Origin: Tuctoria greenei
Lineage: Eukaryota > Streptophyta > Magnoliopsida > Poales > Poaceae
NCBI GenBank assembly: GCA_036927565.1
Contig: JAYESD010000008.1
Location: 121,361,498 to 121,425,497, forward strand
DNA length: 64,000 nt
Direction: 5' to 3'
Shown in pieces: positions 24,816 through 35,647 of the stretch. The translations under genes were made by a program, and so were the position numbers. Position 1 is the stretch's first letter. Each line of letters begins with the position of its first letter. Under the pieces are notes generated by a model. That model was given only the letters and a program-made list of their open reading frames with translations, was not told where the DNA came from and ran no database searches.

Positions 24816-25194
24816 TTGAATATTGAAAACAACAGCTGTGGGTAAGAGTAAGTTGAGACCACCCAGCCAGTGGGCCCCGTCAGCCAAAGCAGTTGTTGAT
24901 GAGGATATCAGAACAGTGGATACACATGTTGAACTAAAAGTACCAATTACAAGAGCACGAGCACGGCTTCTAAATCAACAGGTGAACTCTTTCCTAAATG
25001 CCTACCCATGTGAATTTGAGAATGGATTGCTATGTAATGATTTAATTGTTATTAGGAACCATGGAGGAGATCAACAAGTGAGGAGAGAATGTCTTGGGAA
25101 CGTGGAGAACCGACTAGGACGTCCACAAGTTGATGGAACCAGTTTACAACTCGGACTCATGTTCAACTCAGAGTCCAAAAGTAGTCCACCTTAA
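24816..25194 (+). pseudogene. C-terminal end of a gypsy polyprotein (gypsy-Z)
   Basis: An open frame contains VPITRARARLLNQQVNSFL near its start. This motif is familiar from the extreme C-terminus of one family of grass Ty3/gypsy polyproteins. Everything upstream (protease to integrase) is missing, cut at the junction with gypsy-Y. The reading frame ends at 25194 and LTR-like sequence follows. Confidence 0.65.
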
Positions 25195-25790
25195 AGCAGA
25201 CGCAAAGGAAGCATACGGACTCCGTTTTCGACGTTCTATATATGCACCGAAAGAGGAGAAGATAAACTTTCCAATGGCTTTGGTCCCACGTCAAAATTTC
25301 TGAAGAGTCATCAGAAATCGTCAAAATAAGTTGAGTCCAGATTTCTGTCCGGTGCTGCACCACCGTATTGGGCCATTGGGCCTTGTATCAAGTCTACATC
25401 CCTTATTTTCGTGTCTTAGGGTTAGGTCACGACTCCAACACCATTTGGACGTCTCCCACCTATATATACTTCATAGTATCCATCATGAACAATTGGATTT
25501 TGCTTAGATTAATAATATCATCGTTCTACGGTTTGTAAAACCCCAACTTCACGATTTCAGATCGTGTCTTCTACGTTTTTGCTTGTGTTCTCGGTTGCAC
25601 CTGCAGTGATTAGCCTTCTTGGCGAGGTCAATCGTGTGAAGCACGGTTGATAACCAACGGAGCAGTGGTGTACTGATTGCAGGGGTTTTTCGTGTTTTAC
25701 TCGAGAACCTCGGATCATCAACATCGAGATCTCCATCAATCGACTTATCCATTACCTTTAGGGAGATCGTACCTAAACCTCCTTATCAAT
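25195..25790 (+). repeat. LTR of gypsy-Z
   Basis: Lies between a polyprotein end and a primer site. It contains a TATA box (TATATATA, 25461-25468). The exact 5' border was not found. Confidence 0.6.
25461..25468 (+). promoter_or_regulatory. TATA box in the gypsy-Z LTR
   Basis: TATATATA preceded by CCCACC, a usual plant LTR promoter setting. Confidence 0.5.
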
Positions 25791-25804
25791 TGGTATCATA
25801 GATC
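25791..25804 (+). promoter_or_regulatory. Primer binding site-like sequence of gypsy-Z
   Basis: TGGTATCATAGATC, a variant of the tRNA-Met-type primer site. Confidence 0.55.
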
Positions 25805-26986
25805 CAGGTTGTCTGTTAGGTAATTCATCTATCCATTACATTAGTTTTGTTTTTCATACCTAGTGTCCACAAAAAAACTTGCAGTTTAGTAGATCTGTTC
25901 ATTACTTTGTCCAAACCACATTGAGCCTTTGCAACTTTTGTTTCCAGTTTGGTTTTATTTATTTTGTGTCCTTGGTTGAGTCATATTGCTGGTTTAGAAA
26001 ATGTTTTTAGCCTTAGTTTGAGTTTTGCATCGTGTTGATTCATCCTTTTGAATCATGTCATCACGTCCAGATTATATTTATCTCTGTCCAGTTTAGTATT
26101 TTCATCATATCTCGCTCATACGAACTCCGATTTTGGTGTTCTTGTACTTTATGGAAAGCTTAATAAGTTCTATATAACTTTCGTATTCATCAGTTTTCTA
26201 GAAAATATAGTTATTAATATGAAATTGCATTTGATACGAATGTGTTATTGACTAAGAAATTATGAACAGTCTGTATTTCGGGGGCAATATCTCTTATTGT
26301 TCTGATCCAAAATAGGTCTTCCATATACTGAAATTAAAGAGGAGAGATAGATCTATAATCTTGCTATTCAAAGTTTTTTGATTTAGGGACTAATGTTGCT
26401 TAATTGTCCTTAGAAGATTGAGCAGAAAATCTTTAACGACCTACGAGATATCTTTGATTGCTTTGTATTGTATTCTTCTTTTGCAGAACATTATGAAAAA
26501 AAACAAAGAAGACAAAAGAAAAAGGCAAGTGTTAAAAAATATACAAAAGCCACACAAAAAAGATAAGAAAAAAAAACAATGAGAAATAAAAACGGAAGTG
26601 CTTGCATCCTTGTGTCCTATAGTTTTGTTTCATGTCTTGCTGGCTTGAACTACTGGGAACACTTTTAGACCAGCAACATTGACAAGTACTTTGGACACTT
26701 ATTCAAATTTACTATCTGATTGCATTGTTGCTAATCCTTGCTACATAGAAAGTGCCATCCAAGCGCCACTTCCTCTTGAGAAGGACAGGTACCTTTTGCA
26801 ATCATCCCACATTTCATTGGTCCATCTCACCATCCACACTACCTGCTGTGTTGGTAAGAACACTTGTAAGAGCGTGGTAAGACGCTTGAGCAAGAGAGAT
26901 TGTCTTTCCACCTCTCACATTGCCACTTCCCTTTGTAGTTGATAGGGATAACATCTTCTTGTTGTCTTTTTCTTGTACTACTAACA
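25805..26986 (+). other. Leader of gypsy-Z
   Basis: AT-rich, no credible coding region. It contains an A-rich run at about 26490-26590. Confidence 0.5.
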
Positions 26987-27595
26987 ATGGCAGGAAATAA
27001 TGGTGATGGAATTTCAAATGCTGAGGTGCGTAACATGATGAATGATATGGCAGAAGTGTTTACGAAAAACACTACATCAACAACAGAGTCATTAGCGCAC
27101 TTGACTCGCCAACTTGATGACCTTACTTTTCAGATGGGTAATCTTGAGGCTCGGGTGCCTCTCGCTGGACATGAAGATGATGCTTGTGATGATATGGAAT
27201 CTTAATCATCAACCACGACTTCCACTCTGTCATCGAGGTATGGGAGGTAATAATCACAATAAAAATTATAACCGTCCTCCTGATGACCCTTTTGCTAAGG
27301 TAAAATTTACTATACCCTCCTTTTCTGGTGCTTATAATGCTGAGGCTTATCTTGATTGGGAGATGACAGTAGAGCAAAAATTTAATGCACATCTTGTTCC
27401 TAAAAAACATAGAGTCCATCAAGCCACTAGTGAGTTTAAGGTTTTTGCTATCATATGGTGGAATGAACTTGTTAAAAACTAGAAATGATCCTCAACCATG
27501 GAATAGATTAAAGGAAGCTATGTGTGTTCGTTTTGTGCCTCCTTCTTTTCAGCGAGACCTTCAAAAAAAATTACAGCGTTTAGACTAATGTAACA
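26987..27595 (+). pseudogene. gypsy-Z gag, truncated and frameshifted
   Basis: Starts MAGNNGDGISNAEVRN and continues with a region that predicts coiled coil (LAHLTRQLDDLTFQMGNLEARV). The gag core then appears in other frames: DPFAKVKFTIPSFSGAYNAE, YLDWEMTVEQKF, FAIIWWNEL and RFVPPSFQRDLQKKLQRLD. These motifs are typical of grass Ty3/gypsy gag. A stop at about 27205 and frameshifts near 27230 and 27475 break it. Similarity stops at about 27590, where CACTA-1 sequence begins, so zinc knuckle and pol are absent. Confidence 0.8.
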
Positions 27596-27607
27596 TTTCT
27601 GTGGTCA

Positions 27608-29212
27608 CATACTGAGCTCTCTGTCGGATATGGGCTAGTGATGATTTCATTGCCAAATCCAAGAGGGCTCGAGGCTACAGAGGGTCCAAAGGGAAACACA
27701 ACTATGGCGCCGATGGCCATTTGCCTTTGGCTAAACACATGGTAAGTGTACTATAACTTTGTTCTATATCTTCATAATACATTGGTACTACTAACACATA
27801 TCTATAGGAGTGTGAGACTAGTCAGGAACCGAGCGTGACTGAAGTCTGGAAGAGAGGTCATAGGGGATGTGACCATTCCCAACATGGGTTGTACAGTCAG
27901 GTCATGATCGATTGATTAGTAAGTTCTTAAAATTCACCGATTTAATTATAACTAATACAATCGTTCTCATTCTTACACAATTTCTTTGTTTTTTTAGGAA
28001 AAGTATGGGTAGGAGGATGTGAGGATACATGGTGAAAGGTACGATTGGGAAAATGCGCCAATCGACCCTCAAGCCTTGTACGCAAGCGGAGGCGGTAAAG
28101 CCCATGAATGGTGAGTTGGTCATTTGTTTTATTTTTTCAAGATTCCTTCTTTTAATTATATTCTTCATTGTTTTGTAGGTTTGCCATTTGGAGTTGTCAA
28201 TTTGAGGATGACGCGACCTTCGAGAGGCACTTCATCTCTGCAGGCTTCGTCTGTTGGGCAGTTGAGTTGCCATGTCTCGTGGAGAGACATGGAGTTCCAG
28301 AGCACGTAAGAGGCGTTGGAGCGGACCCAGGAAGAGCTGGATGGGGAGAAAGCCGTGCACAGGGCCGCAAAGGAGTACCAGGCAAACTACATGTCACAAA
28401 TGCAGGCAACTATGGAGGTAAATAATTTAAATTACTTTAGTTTAAATTCATATCATATCGCTAATATGTATGCTCTAATATTTTGCAATGACGAGCCTTA
28501 GCTTGACAGCATGGCCAAGAGGTCATGATTCCTTCGTGGCAGCATCCACAACTGCCCACGCCAGAGGTACGTCCCTCCGATGTCCAGGTAATAAAACTGT
28601 TAAATATAGTCATATTTTATTTAACATAGCCAAATCTAAGACAAACTCAGAGGGTGGTAGAGAGAGAATGGGGTGGAAGAGAGGGGGAGGAAGAGATAGG
28701 AAGAGAGAGGGTGGTAGGGAGAGGGAGTGAGAGTGAGAGTGAGAGAGAGAGGGGGAGTAAAAGAGAGACAGAGAGACACAGATAGAGGGGGAGAGAGATA
28801 GAGAGAGAGAGAGAGTGGTAGAGAAGAGGGAGAGTGGTAGTGCGATAGAAAGAGGGTGAGAGTGAGAGAGAGGGGGATGGATGCTAGAGAGGGATAGAGA
28901 GAGGGTTGGATGGATGGTAGAGAAGGAGAAAACGAGAGTGAGAGAGAGGGGGATGGATGGCAGAGAGGGAGAGGAAGAGAGTGAGAGAGATGAAGTAAGA
29001 GAGAGAGAGAGTGTGAGAGAGAAAGTGGACAAACTTAATCAAACATAGTCAAAAACACAATTTGAATGTTATAAACATCTCTAACTACTCATGTGTATTG
29101 CAGGGATTGGCGACGGAGGATCAAACTCCATCGCCACAGCTGTCAACACGCGGAGGGATGCGCGGAGATGAGTTCTTTGGCTCCGGAGGTAGTCGAGGGG
29201 CTAGTGTATAGC
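27608..29212 (+). pseudogene. CACTA-1 second ORF (TNP1-like), decayed
   Basis: Segments at 27608-27741, 27787-27900, 27998-28110, 28180-28420 and 29101-29212 parallel exons of the CACTA-2 gene at 38798-39976, with matching phrases (GPSAPIDPQAL-type motif, the serine-rich block, the GGSRGASV-like end). Several GT/AG borders survive. Internal stops are frequent, for example GGGTAG at about 28010. The final intron has grown by a large GA-rich tract. Not functional. Confidence 0.7.
28650..29030 (+). repeat. GA-rich simple repeat
   Basis: About 380 bases of GAGA/GAGAGG units almost free of pyrimidines on the plus strand, within a CACTA-1 intron. The antisense serine/leucine-rich ORF is an artefact of the repeat. 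Confidence 0.9.
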
Positions 29213-29339
29213 CATTTACATTTCATGATGTGTTTGATGTTTGTGGTTGTATTTGTGATTATTTTCTGCTGTTTGTAACTGTAAATTATTTGTATATGTG
29301 CTCTCTGAGCTGTCCATAATACCAGGTTAGTCCTTTTAG

Positions 29340-29727
29340 TTTTTTTTTGAACAAAAAATTAAAACCTTATTTACGATGCCTAGGCAGTGGCCGTCATAAA
29401 TAAGACCTCTGTTATTTATGATGGTCGTCCTGGCCGTCGTAAATAAGCCTGTGTTCTTTACCACAACCATCAAAAACTGTCGTAAATAAGACGGTCCAGC
29501 TTACCACGCGGCAGGGGGCCTTGTTTACGATGGCTACAGGGTGCGATCATAAATAAGCTAATTTACAATGATGGGCGTCGTAAATTAGCTAATTTATGAA
29601 GATTTTAATATGACAGCCAGAAGCTGTCGTAATTAAGCAAAAACTATCATAAATAGCATAATTACGATGGTTTCATGCTTCATTATGCTGGTTTTGGCTG
29701 TTCTAAATTATTCGCATCTTTGTAGTG
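29340..29727 (+). repeat. CACTA-1 3' subterminal repeats and terminus
   Basis: Repeated TTTACGATG / CGTAAATAAG units in both orientations end at the TGTAGTG terminus. Such arrays are the binding region for CACTA transposase proteins. Confidence 0.78.
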
Positions 29728-32113
29728 CAAGTTCCATTAGACATGATAGAATCCATCTCACTTTGGACCCCTTCCTTCCAATGGTCAGCGTTCTGAGATG
29801 AATATGCTATTTTAACGATATTTGGAGTACCATCAACTATATATACAATGACGTCAGCACCAAAAAAACTTTGCAGCCCTTTGTCATTTACTCTTACGAG
29901 TTACTTCATTGTCTTCATCTATAAGACAATCCTCTAGTGAAGGTTTATGTTTATTGATTAAATGTTGGTCTCAAAATACGAGATAGGATTCTAGTGAGAT
30001 GAGTTATGCATCTCTTTCATTGGAAAAATTTCCTCGGAGAATGTGCCGCCTCTGGACTGCATGATTTCACTATTAAAAACCAATATCAAAAAATGTGAAA
30101 AGTATAACAAAAAAGATACAATCTAAGATGTTCAATCCAAGCTTTTTCTTCTTTGAGACTGGCACACTGACCTTAGACAAACAAAACCAAGTTCGCAGGC
30201 GGGAGAGATTTAATATTTTCTTTTCCAGTTGCTCAAATGTAGTTATCTCTTTATTCTTTGTCGGAATTTATTCATGACATGATGTCAATATAGCCTTACC
30301 CCACCATTGCTTTTTGAAAGTCCCACTGTTTCTAATATAGCATTAACCATCTCAGTTAGAGTGTGATTATTTCTTTCAATAATTCCATTTGATTGTTGGG
30401 AATAGGGAGATGTCCTCTCACAAAATATTCCATATCCCTCGCAAAATAATTTAAATCATTTAAAAAGTACTCTCCACCTGGATCGGACCTAAGCCGTTTA
30501 ATCTTTCTTTCAAGTTGGTTTTACAGTTTATAATCGCGAAACACCTAATCTTTTGACTTCAATAAATACACATAGCGAAATCTTGTAGAATCGTCTTTCA
30601 ATGTCATAAAATAGTTCTTTCCACCTTTTGTTAATACATTGTTCATCTCACGCAAATCTTAGTGAACTAGTTCTAATGGTGCCACGTTTCTCCCTCTGCC
30701 ACCTTATGAGGCTTGTGAGTTTGTGTTGTTGATTGTATGCACACACCTGACACCCTGAACTTTTGACGGTTGGGAACTTAAGGATTAAACTCACACTGAC
30801 TAGCCACGTCATGCACCCAAAATTGATATGACAAGGTAATGAATGCCAAATATTCAATTTAATATCACGTACATAGTTTATCACATTACAAGAAGTATCT
30901 GACAACGATGAGTGAAATAAGCTTACATATTCAGAGCCTTTTCTAATAAAAGATCCAAATCTGGATGCAACACATTTGTTGGACTGAAAGACTATCTTAC
31001 AACCTTATCTAAACAATAGAGATCCACTGACAAGGTTCTTAATGATCGCAGGAACATGTTGCATAGTCTTCAGTCCCACGATCTTCCCTAAAGTAAGCTT
31101 CAGCTCAATTGTACTGACTTCACGTACAAATTGTTGAGAGCCATTCCCCATCAACAAAGAAGAAGTCCTAATGGTATGATAACAAGAAAATAGGGAAATA
31201 ATAGCACATACATGTATATTGGCCTTAGTGTCAACCAACAAATCGAGCGAGCGACTGAAAGAACAAGTGGTATTGGATAATACTTGAATGTTCCCTCTTC
31301 GATATTCCTAATAACAACATTTGCAGACTTTTATGCTTGTCCTCATGCTCACGGCAGTCCTTAGGCTAGTAATCAGGTTTGCCACAGAAAAAGAATTCAC
31401 CCTTTCCTTTATTCTTCTTTTTCTTCTTAAAATTAGTGGTTTGATTGCCTTTCTTTTTGTTGTCAGACCTATTCTGTTTTTTTTTTCTGTTGGATCAGAA
31501 ATATTGGTTTTGTAGCAAATTTGCATTTCAGTTTTCCTCAAGTCCTTTTCCTCGAATATCCTTTGCTCTTGCCTGTACTTTAACATCAAGAGACCCAATT
31601 AAATTAGCAGTGTTGAATTCTTGTCTCTTGTGTTTTATGGAAATAGGAATGTCCCTCCAAGAAAATGGCAGTTAGCAAGAATGCAGCTCACCACAAACTT
31701 GTCAGGCAATAGACATGAAAAGTGCTCGAGTTCTTTAGCAAACGACTTAATCTCATGAGCCTGTTCCACTATAGAGTAGTCATCGACCATTCTGTAGTCA
31801 TGAAATTGCTCCAAGACGTACAGTTCACTACCTGCATTAGAGACTACTGAGCCTAAAGTGCATCCCATATTTCCTTTCCACATGACATATCTATGTAGAC
31901 ATCCACGAGATGACCGACTAAAATGCTAATCACAACACCTCTATACAAGTTATCTGCAATTTCAATATCTCTCTCCTCATCAGCGAGAGACCTCCGTGAA
32001 GTGCATGTTTGCCATTTGTCACATGAATAACGTTCATGGTGGTCAACCACAATATCATCTTTGCGCGTCAACGATCCATCAAACACATTGGGTCTCAGCA
32101 ACAGCAAAGCCAA
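29728..32113 (-). pseudogene. copia-1: Ty1/copia gag to start of reverse transcriptase, degenerate
   Basis: Read on the minus strand from 32113. Gag is recognisable by LYVLEQFHDYRMVDDYSIVE and LPDKFVVSCILA (31880-31640). The protease region follows (LVDTKANIHV near 31241, with Lys where Gly or Ser is usual). Next come the GAG-pre-integrase segment (WHSLPCHINFGCMTW near 30840) and traces of integrase (about 30700-30400). Close to the left end is the region before reverse transcriptase (VDGTPN, YSSQNADHWKEGVQSEMDSI). It stops at 29728 against CACTA-1. Many stops and frameshifts. It is similar to copia-2 at 45737-52037 and probably the same lineage. Confidence 0.8.
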
Positions 32114-32147
32114 AAGGCAAACAAATTCTAAAATCTGATTTTTGGAT

Positions 32148-33080
32148 TGTTGGAAAAATAGGAATTATTCATCTTATTTTAATTCACAATAAAGCATAAA
32201 TCAAGACTTGCATATCAATCATAAACATGATAATTATGGCTGATATTATGCTCTCAACTCTAGCTATAGTAATTCATAAAATTATTAAAGCTAACATAAA
32301 AGTCTCACAAGTATACTCAGAGGCGGGACCAGTGCCGGGGGCACTAGCGATGTTGTTCTCAATAGTTGACATGTTGGGTTGTAGTCGATCTCACTTGGTG
32401 TAGTGAAGATTGTAGGTGCAGTCCAGTCACGTTGTAGTGTAGATCAAGTCCACGAACACGTAAAGTAGTCATAGATGAGCTTGAAGTTAAAGTAGTTGTT
32501 CACGAGAATGAACACACGAACATGATATCGAGCAGTACCACGAATGCATTTCCAAAAAATGGCATTTGTCCTCTATCTTGCAGCAGAATCTCGAGAGAGC
32601 ATCGATTTCAGAGGTCTGCTCATTCCGTCTCTTGTGCACACAAGAAATAGAGTCGGGAACCCTTGGAGGCAGCGAAAATGCGGATGCTCTGAGAAGGACG
32701 AGGGAAGAGGTTCTTCTCTTGTGTGTCTCACATTGTGAGTGGGACCTTCTTATATTGGCTCCAGGGAGCGAGAGAGGATGAATGCCATTAAAGCAAGATT
32801 TAAGATGTTTATGAATTCAATACTCAGCTATTAATGCATTCGTTACTAGCCAAAAGTAGTTCTGTTATGACTCACCCATTAACGTGTTTGTTATGACTCA
32901 GTTAAATCATATTTAACTGGCATACCGATTTACCTATATGTTATTAAAGTTCCCAAATGTGATATACTACAGGCTATTAATAGTCAGATGCCTAATGCCC
33001 TAAAAAAATAGTCAGATGCCTAATTGGCAGTTAATTGCCCAATAAAGGAGTTTGGGGAACAGGTACCCCTTATTTAAGAA
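32148..33080 (-). repeat. Probable 5' LTR and flank of copia-1
   Basis: Non-coding, with a promoter-like stretch on the minus strand (CCAATATAAGAAGG near 32750) and a possible border TGTTGG at 32148. The right border could not be fixed and part of this interval may be flank. No second LTR is visible because the other end is deleted. Confidence 0.45.
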
Positions 33081-33560
33081 GTTAAAATATGTGCCTCCTT
33101 GCATCATGGATAGCTAGGTAATATAGGGAGGAGGATGGTTTGTGGAAGATACATATCGGGTCATATGATCCTGATGACCGTAATATGTTTTGCTACGAAA
33201 TGCTAGTGTGTCACCTTTATTGAAGGGTGTGATCTGGGCCGAAGAAGCAGCAAGAGAGGTTTCAGGTAGAAAAATGGGGATGGTAGGAGAGTTCAGTTTA
33301 GGGAAGATTGGTGGTTTGGAATCTCCAATCTTACTATTCAATTTTGGGACCATTATAAAAAGGTTATGAAAATAAATGTAACTATTAGTGAGGCTTAGTC
33401 AAAGTAAATTACAAAAAATGTATCTGTTTGTAAGGCTTGGGACAGAGTAAATTTGAATTTTACATTTAGGTGCATGATCTCTAATGGATTGATGCAAATG
33501 TGGTATGATTTGTTTTGTATATCAGAAAGTATTAGTCTTGATAATAGAGATATGTTGATA
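33081..33560 (+). pseudogene. LINE fragment, left part (zinc-binding region after reverse transcriptase)
   Basis: Plus-strand frames contain KGVIWA, GRKMGM-like and LGKIGGLESPILLFN patterns. These resemble the segment just downstream of reverse transcriptase in grass LINEs (usually FW.G.GRKIRFWED). The end reads ISLDNRDMLI. It continues at 44431 after element X. Stops and frameshifts throughout. Confidence 0.65.
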
Positions 33561-34728
33561 AGTTATGAATAGTAGTGGGCCTTATGAGTTGCTGGTATTA
33601 GAAGCCCACGGCACTAGAGCTAGGGTTTATATTAGTCACCTCTAAATAAGGAGGGTCTGGGTGTACTAGACATGGCAACGGGTAAAAAAACCCGCGAATA
33701 GTGCGTCTGGATACCCATACTCGATCATCCAAAACCCTATCCTTATCCATACCCGTTACCCGCTATGGGTAAAATCATGTACCCGTATCCATTACCCGCA
33801 GGTATATTTGTTACCCAAAATATCATACACAGATCTCAATTCAGCTCAACAGATGAACAGCTAACAGTTTAATCATCTCACAGTTCAACAGGAATCAACG
33901 AGATATCGAAAAAGAGAGATGACAGGATCACAAGAATTGCATTATCGTCTTGATGAATCGGAGAGGGGCATCGTTAGGCCGTCGGGGGCGGGGAGCAGGG
34001 GGGATAGTAGCGCGGAAGACCTGGCGGCGCGGATCTACGAGCTGGCTGCGCAGATATGTGAGCTGCCAGCGCAGATCTCCGATGCAGGGGGGCCGAGGAA
34101 GCGGCGAACTGGCGGCGGTGAGCTGAGCGCACGGGATCGCGGCACGGTGGCGGCGTCGATGAGACAGGGTGACGGAGTGACGGTGTCGTGGCGATGAGCT
34201 GGGGCGGCGGAGTGGCGGCCGCAAGCTGGACTGGCTGTGGAGTGGCGACGGTGGAGTGGGATGGCAGCGAGCTGGGTGGCAGCGGCAAGCTAGGGTCCAT
34301 ATGGACTGGGAACTTGCATGACGATTCGGGAGATGGGAGTACATGATAGCTCCGTGCCGTGCAAGTGCGGCAACGGTGTGGGTGCGGCTGGGAGCTGGGT
34401 GCTGGGCGGAAGTAGAAATCCTAATTCCATTTATATATATGATATTTTTAGGCCCATATGTCAATTTGGTTTTGGGTTCGGGTAAGCGGATACAGATATG
34501 AGTTTTTGTTCGGGTAAGAGGATAGAGATATGAGTTTTCTACCCGATAAGAAATATCCATTGTGTAGAGTCTGCTACCCGAACCTGTACTTGCGGGTACA
34601 GAATCGTACCCAAACCCGTGTCCATCTGGTCAAGTATCCGTGGGTACACGGGTAATAGGTACTCATTGCTATCCCTAGGTTGTACTATAAAGGACAAGAA
34701 AAAAAATGAATTGTCAAGATTTATAACA
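33561..34728 (+). repeat. Left LTR of element X, interrupted by a hAT element
   Basis: LTR sequence is 33561-33666 and 34678-34728, ending TATAACA. The intervening 1011 bp is a hAT insertion. Confidence 0.78.
33667..34677. mobile_element. Non-autonomous hAT-type element (1011 bp)
   Basis: Inverted ends TAGACATGGCAACGGGTA and TAGGGATAGCAATGAGTA (reverse complement of the right end). Eight-base duplications GGGTGTAC (33659-33666) and GGTTGTAC (34678-34685) differ at one position. Subterminal TACCCG motifs are frequent at both ends. The GC-rich middle (33990-34330) carries ORFs on both strands without recognisable similarity. Length and 8-bp duplication fit the hAT superfamily. Confidence 0.82.
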
Positions 34729-34731
34729 GTT

Positions 34732-34743
34732 TGGTATCAGACT
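34732..34743 (+). promoter_or_regulatory. Primer binding site of element X
   Basis: TGGTATCAGACT begins three bases after the left LTR end; the first nine bases match the initiator-tRNA-Met primer site. Confidence 0.65.
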
Positions 34744-34846
34744 CAGTGGATCACCCTCATGGTCACCGCTGAACAAAATCTGGGACTCCCTCTAATTTAT
34801 CCTAGAATTTGGATCGTATCACAGTAGATGACCATGATCGTCACCT

Positions 34847-35447
34847 TGTTAGAACTACCAGACTAGTCTAGTAGTGGACGGACTAGTCTGGTCCGGACTA
34901 GTACGATATAAGACCAGACTAGTCCAATGTTGTCCAGTAAGGATATCGGACTAGTTCGGACACTGACCGGACTAGTCCGGTCTTTTCAGTTAATGTCAGT
35001 TTGAACTCGAAAATAACATGTATTCTAATTGAAAGTACACAACCCACCGACAATTATGTCCCTGATCGGGGGACTTAACTGTCTCTAAGGGTGGGAGGCC
35101 CCCTCTTGTGTCTCTTGGTCATATATAAGGAGAGGGTTATGTGTATTATTGAGAGTGGTGATGTGAATACACATTAGACACAATAACTCTCTCAATTCTC
35201 AGAATCCGATCAACAATACCAAGAGAAGAACAAGGGGAAATGTCTCCCGTCATCATTCTACTTGCGGCCTTGCCTTGTTGGCTCGATGGTCGCATCATCA
35301 AGCAACAACAAAGATGGAGGAGAAGGTATTATTAGTGTTCTTGTGCTATTTGAGAGATAGCACTTGGTGTTCATGTTGTAATTAATTTTCTCCATGTAAT
35401 TCGAGATGATTTAGTGGCTATTTGATCTTTGGGCTCCCTCTTGATTT
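34847..35447 (+). repeat. Left LTR of element W
   Basis: Starts TGTTAGAACTACC. The first 150 bases hold repeated ACTAGTCC palindromic units, a likely enhancer. A promoter (CATATATAAGGAGAGGG, near 35127) follows. It loses similarity to the right copy within a few bases of the LTR end. Confidence 0.75.
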
Positions 35448-35647
35448 TTGGGCGTGCAGTGGAGAACAGCGGGGTTATGCTGCCGAAATTTCGTTCGAAT
35501 CCGGATCACGTGTCTCGTCATGAGCACGCTCCGCTCGGTCACTCTTGGGTGGGTTTAGGATCTATCTACCTAGGTTGTAGGGCCGTGACATATAACATAA
35601 CAATACATTAACGACAATTTCTTTCGCGTTAAACTGCAGAGTCAAAC

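Larger units (their letters stand above)
27596..29727 (+). mobile_element. CACTA-1: 3' remnant of an En/Spm element
   Basis: The right end reads TTTGTAGTG at 29719-29727, the inverted CACTACAAA terminus, preceded by about 350 bases of short inverted TTTACGA-type repeats. Upstream are exon-like pieces of the same second ORF as in CACTA-2. The left part of the element, including TNP2, is missing. Its right end lies inside copia-1. Confidence 0.8.

Noticed and set aside
28610..29032. Serine/leucine repeat ORF on the minus strand
   Set aside because: Simple translation of the GA-rich repeat.
33928..34560. 210-residue minus-strand ORF rich in Ser, Pro and Arg
   Set aside because: It spans the GC-rich core and a terminal region of a hAT element, with overlapping ORFs in other frames and no recognisable domain.
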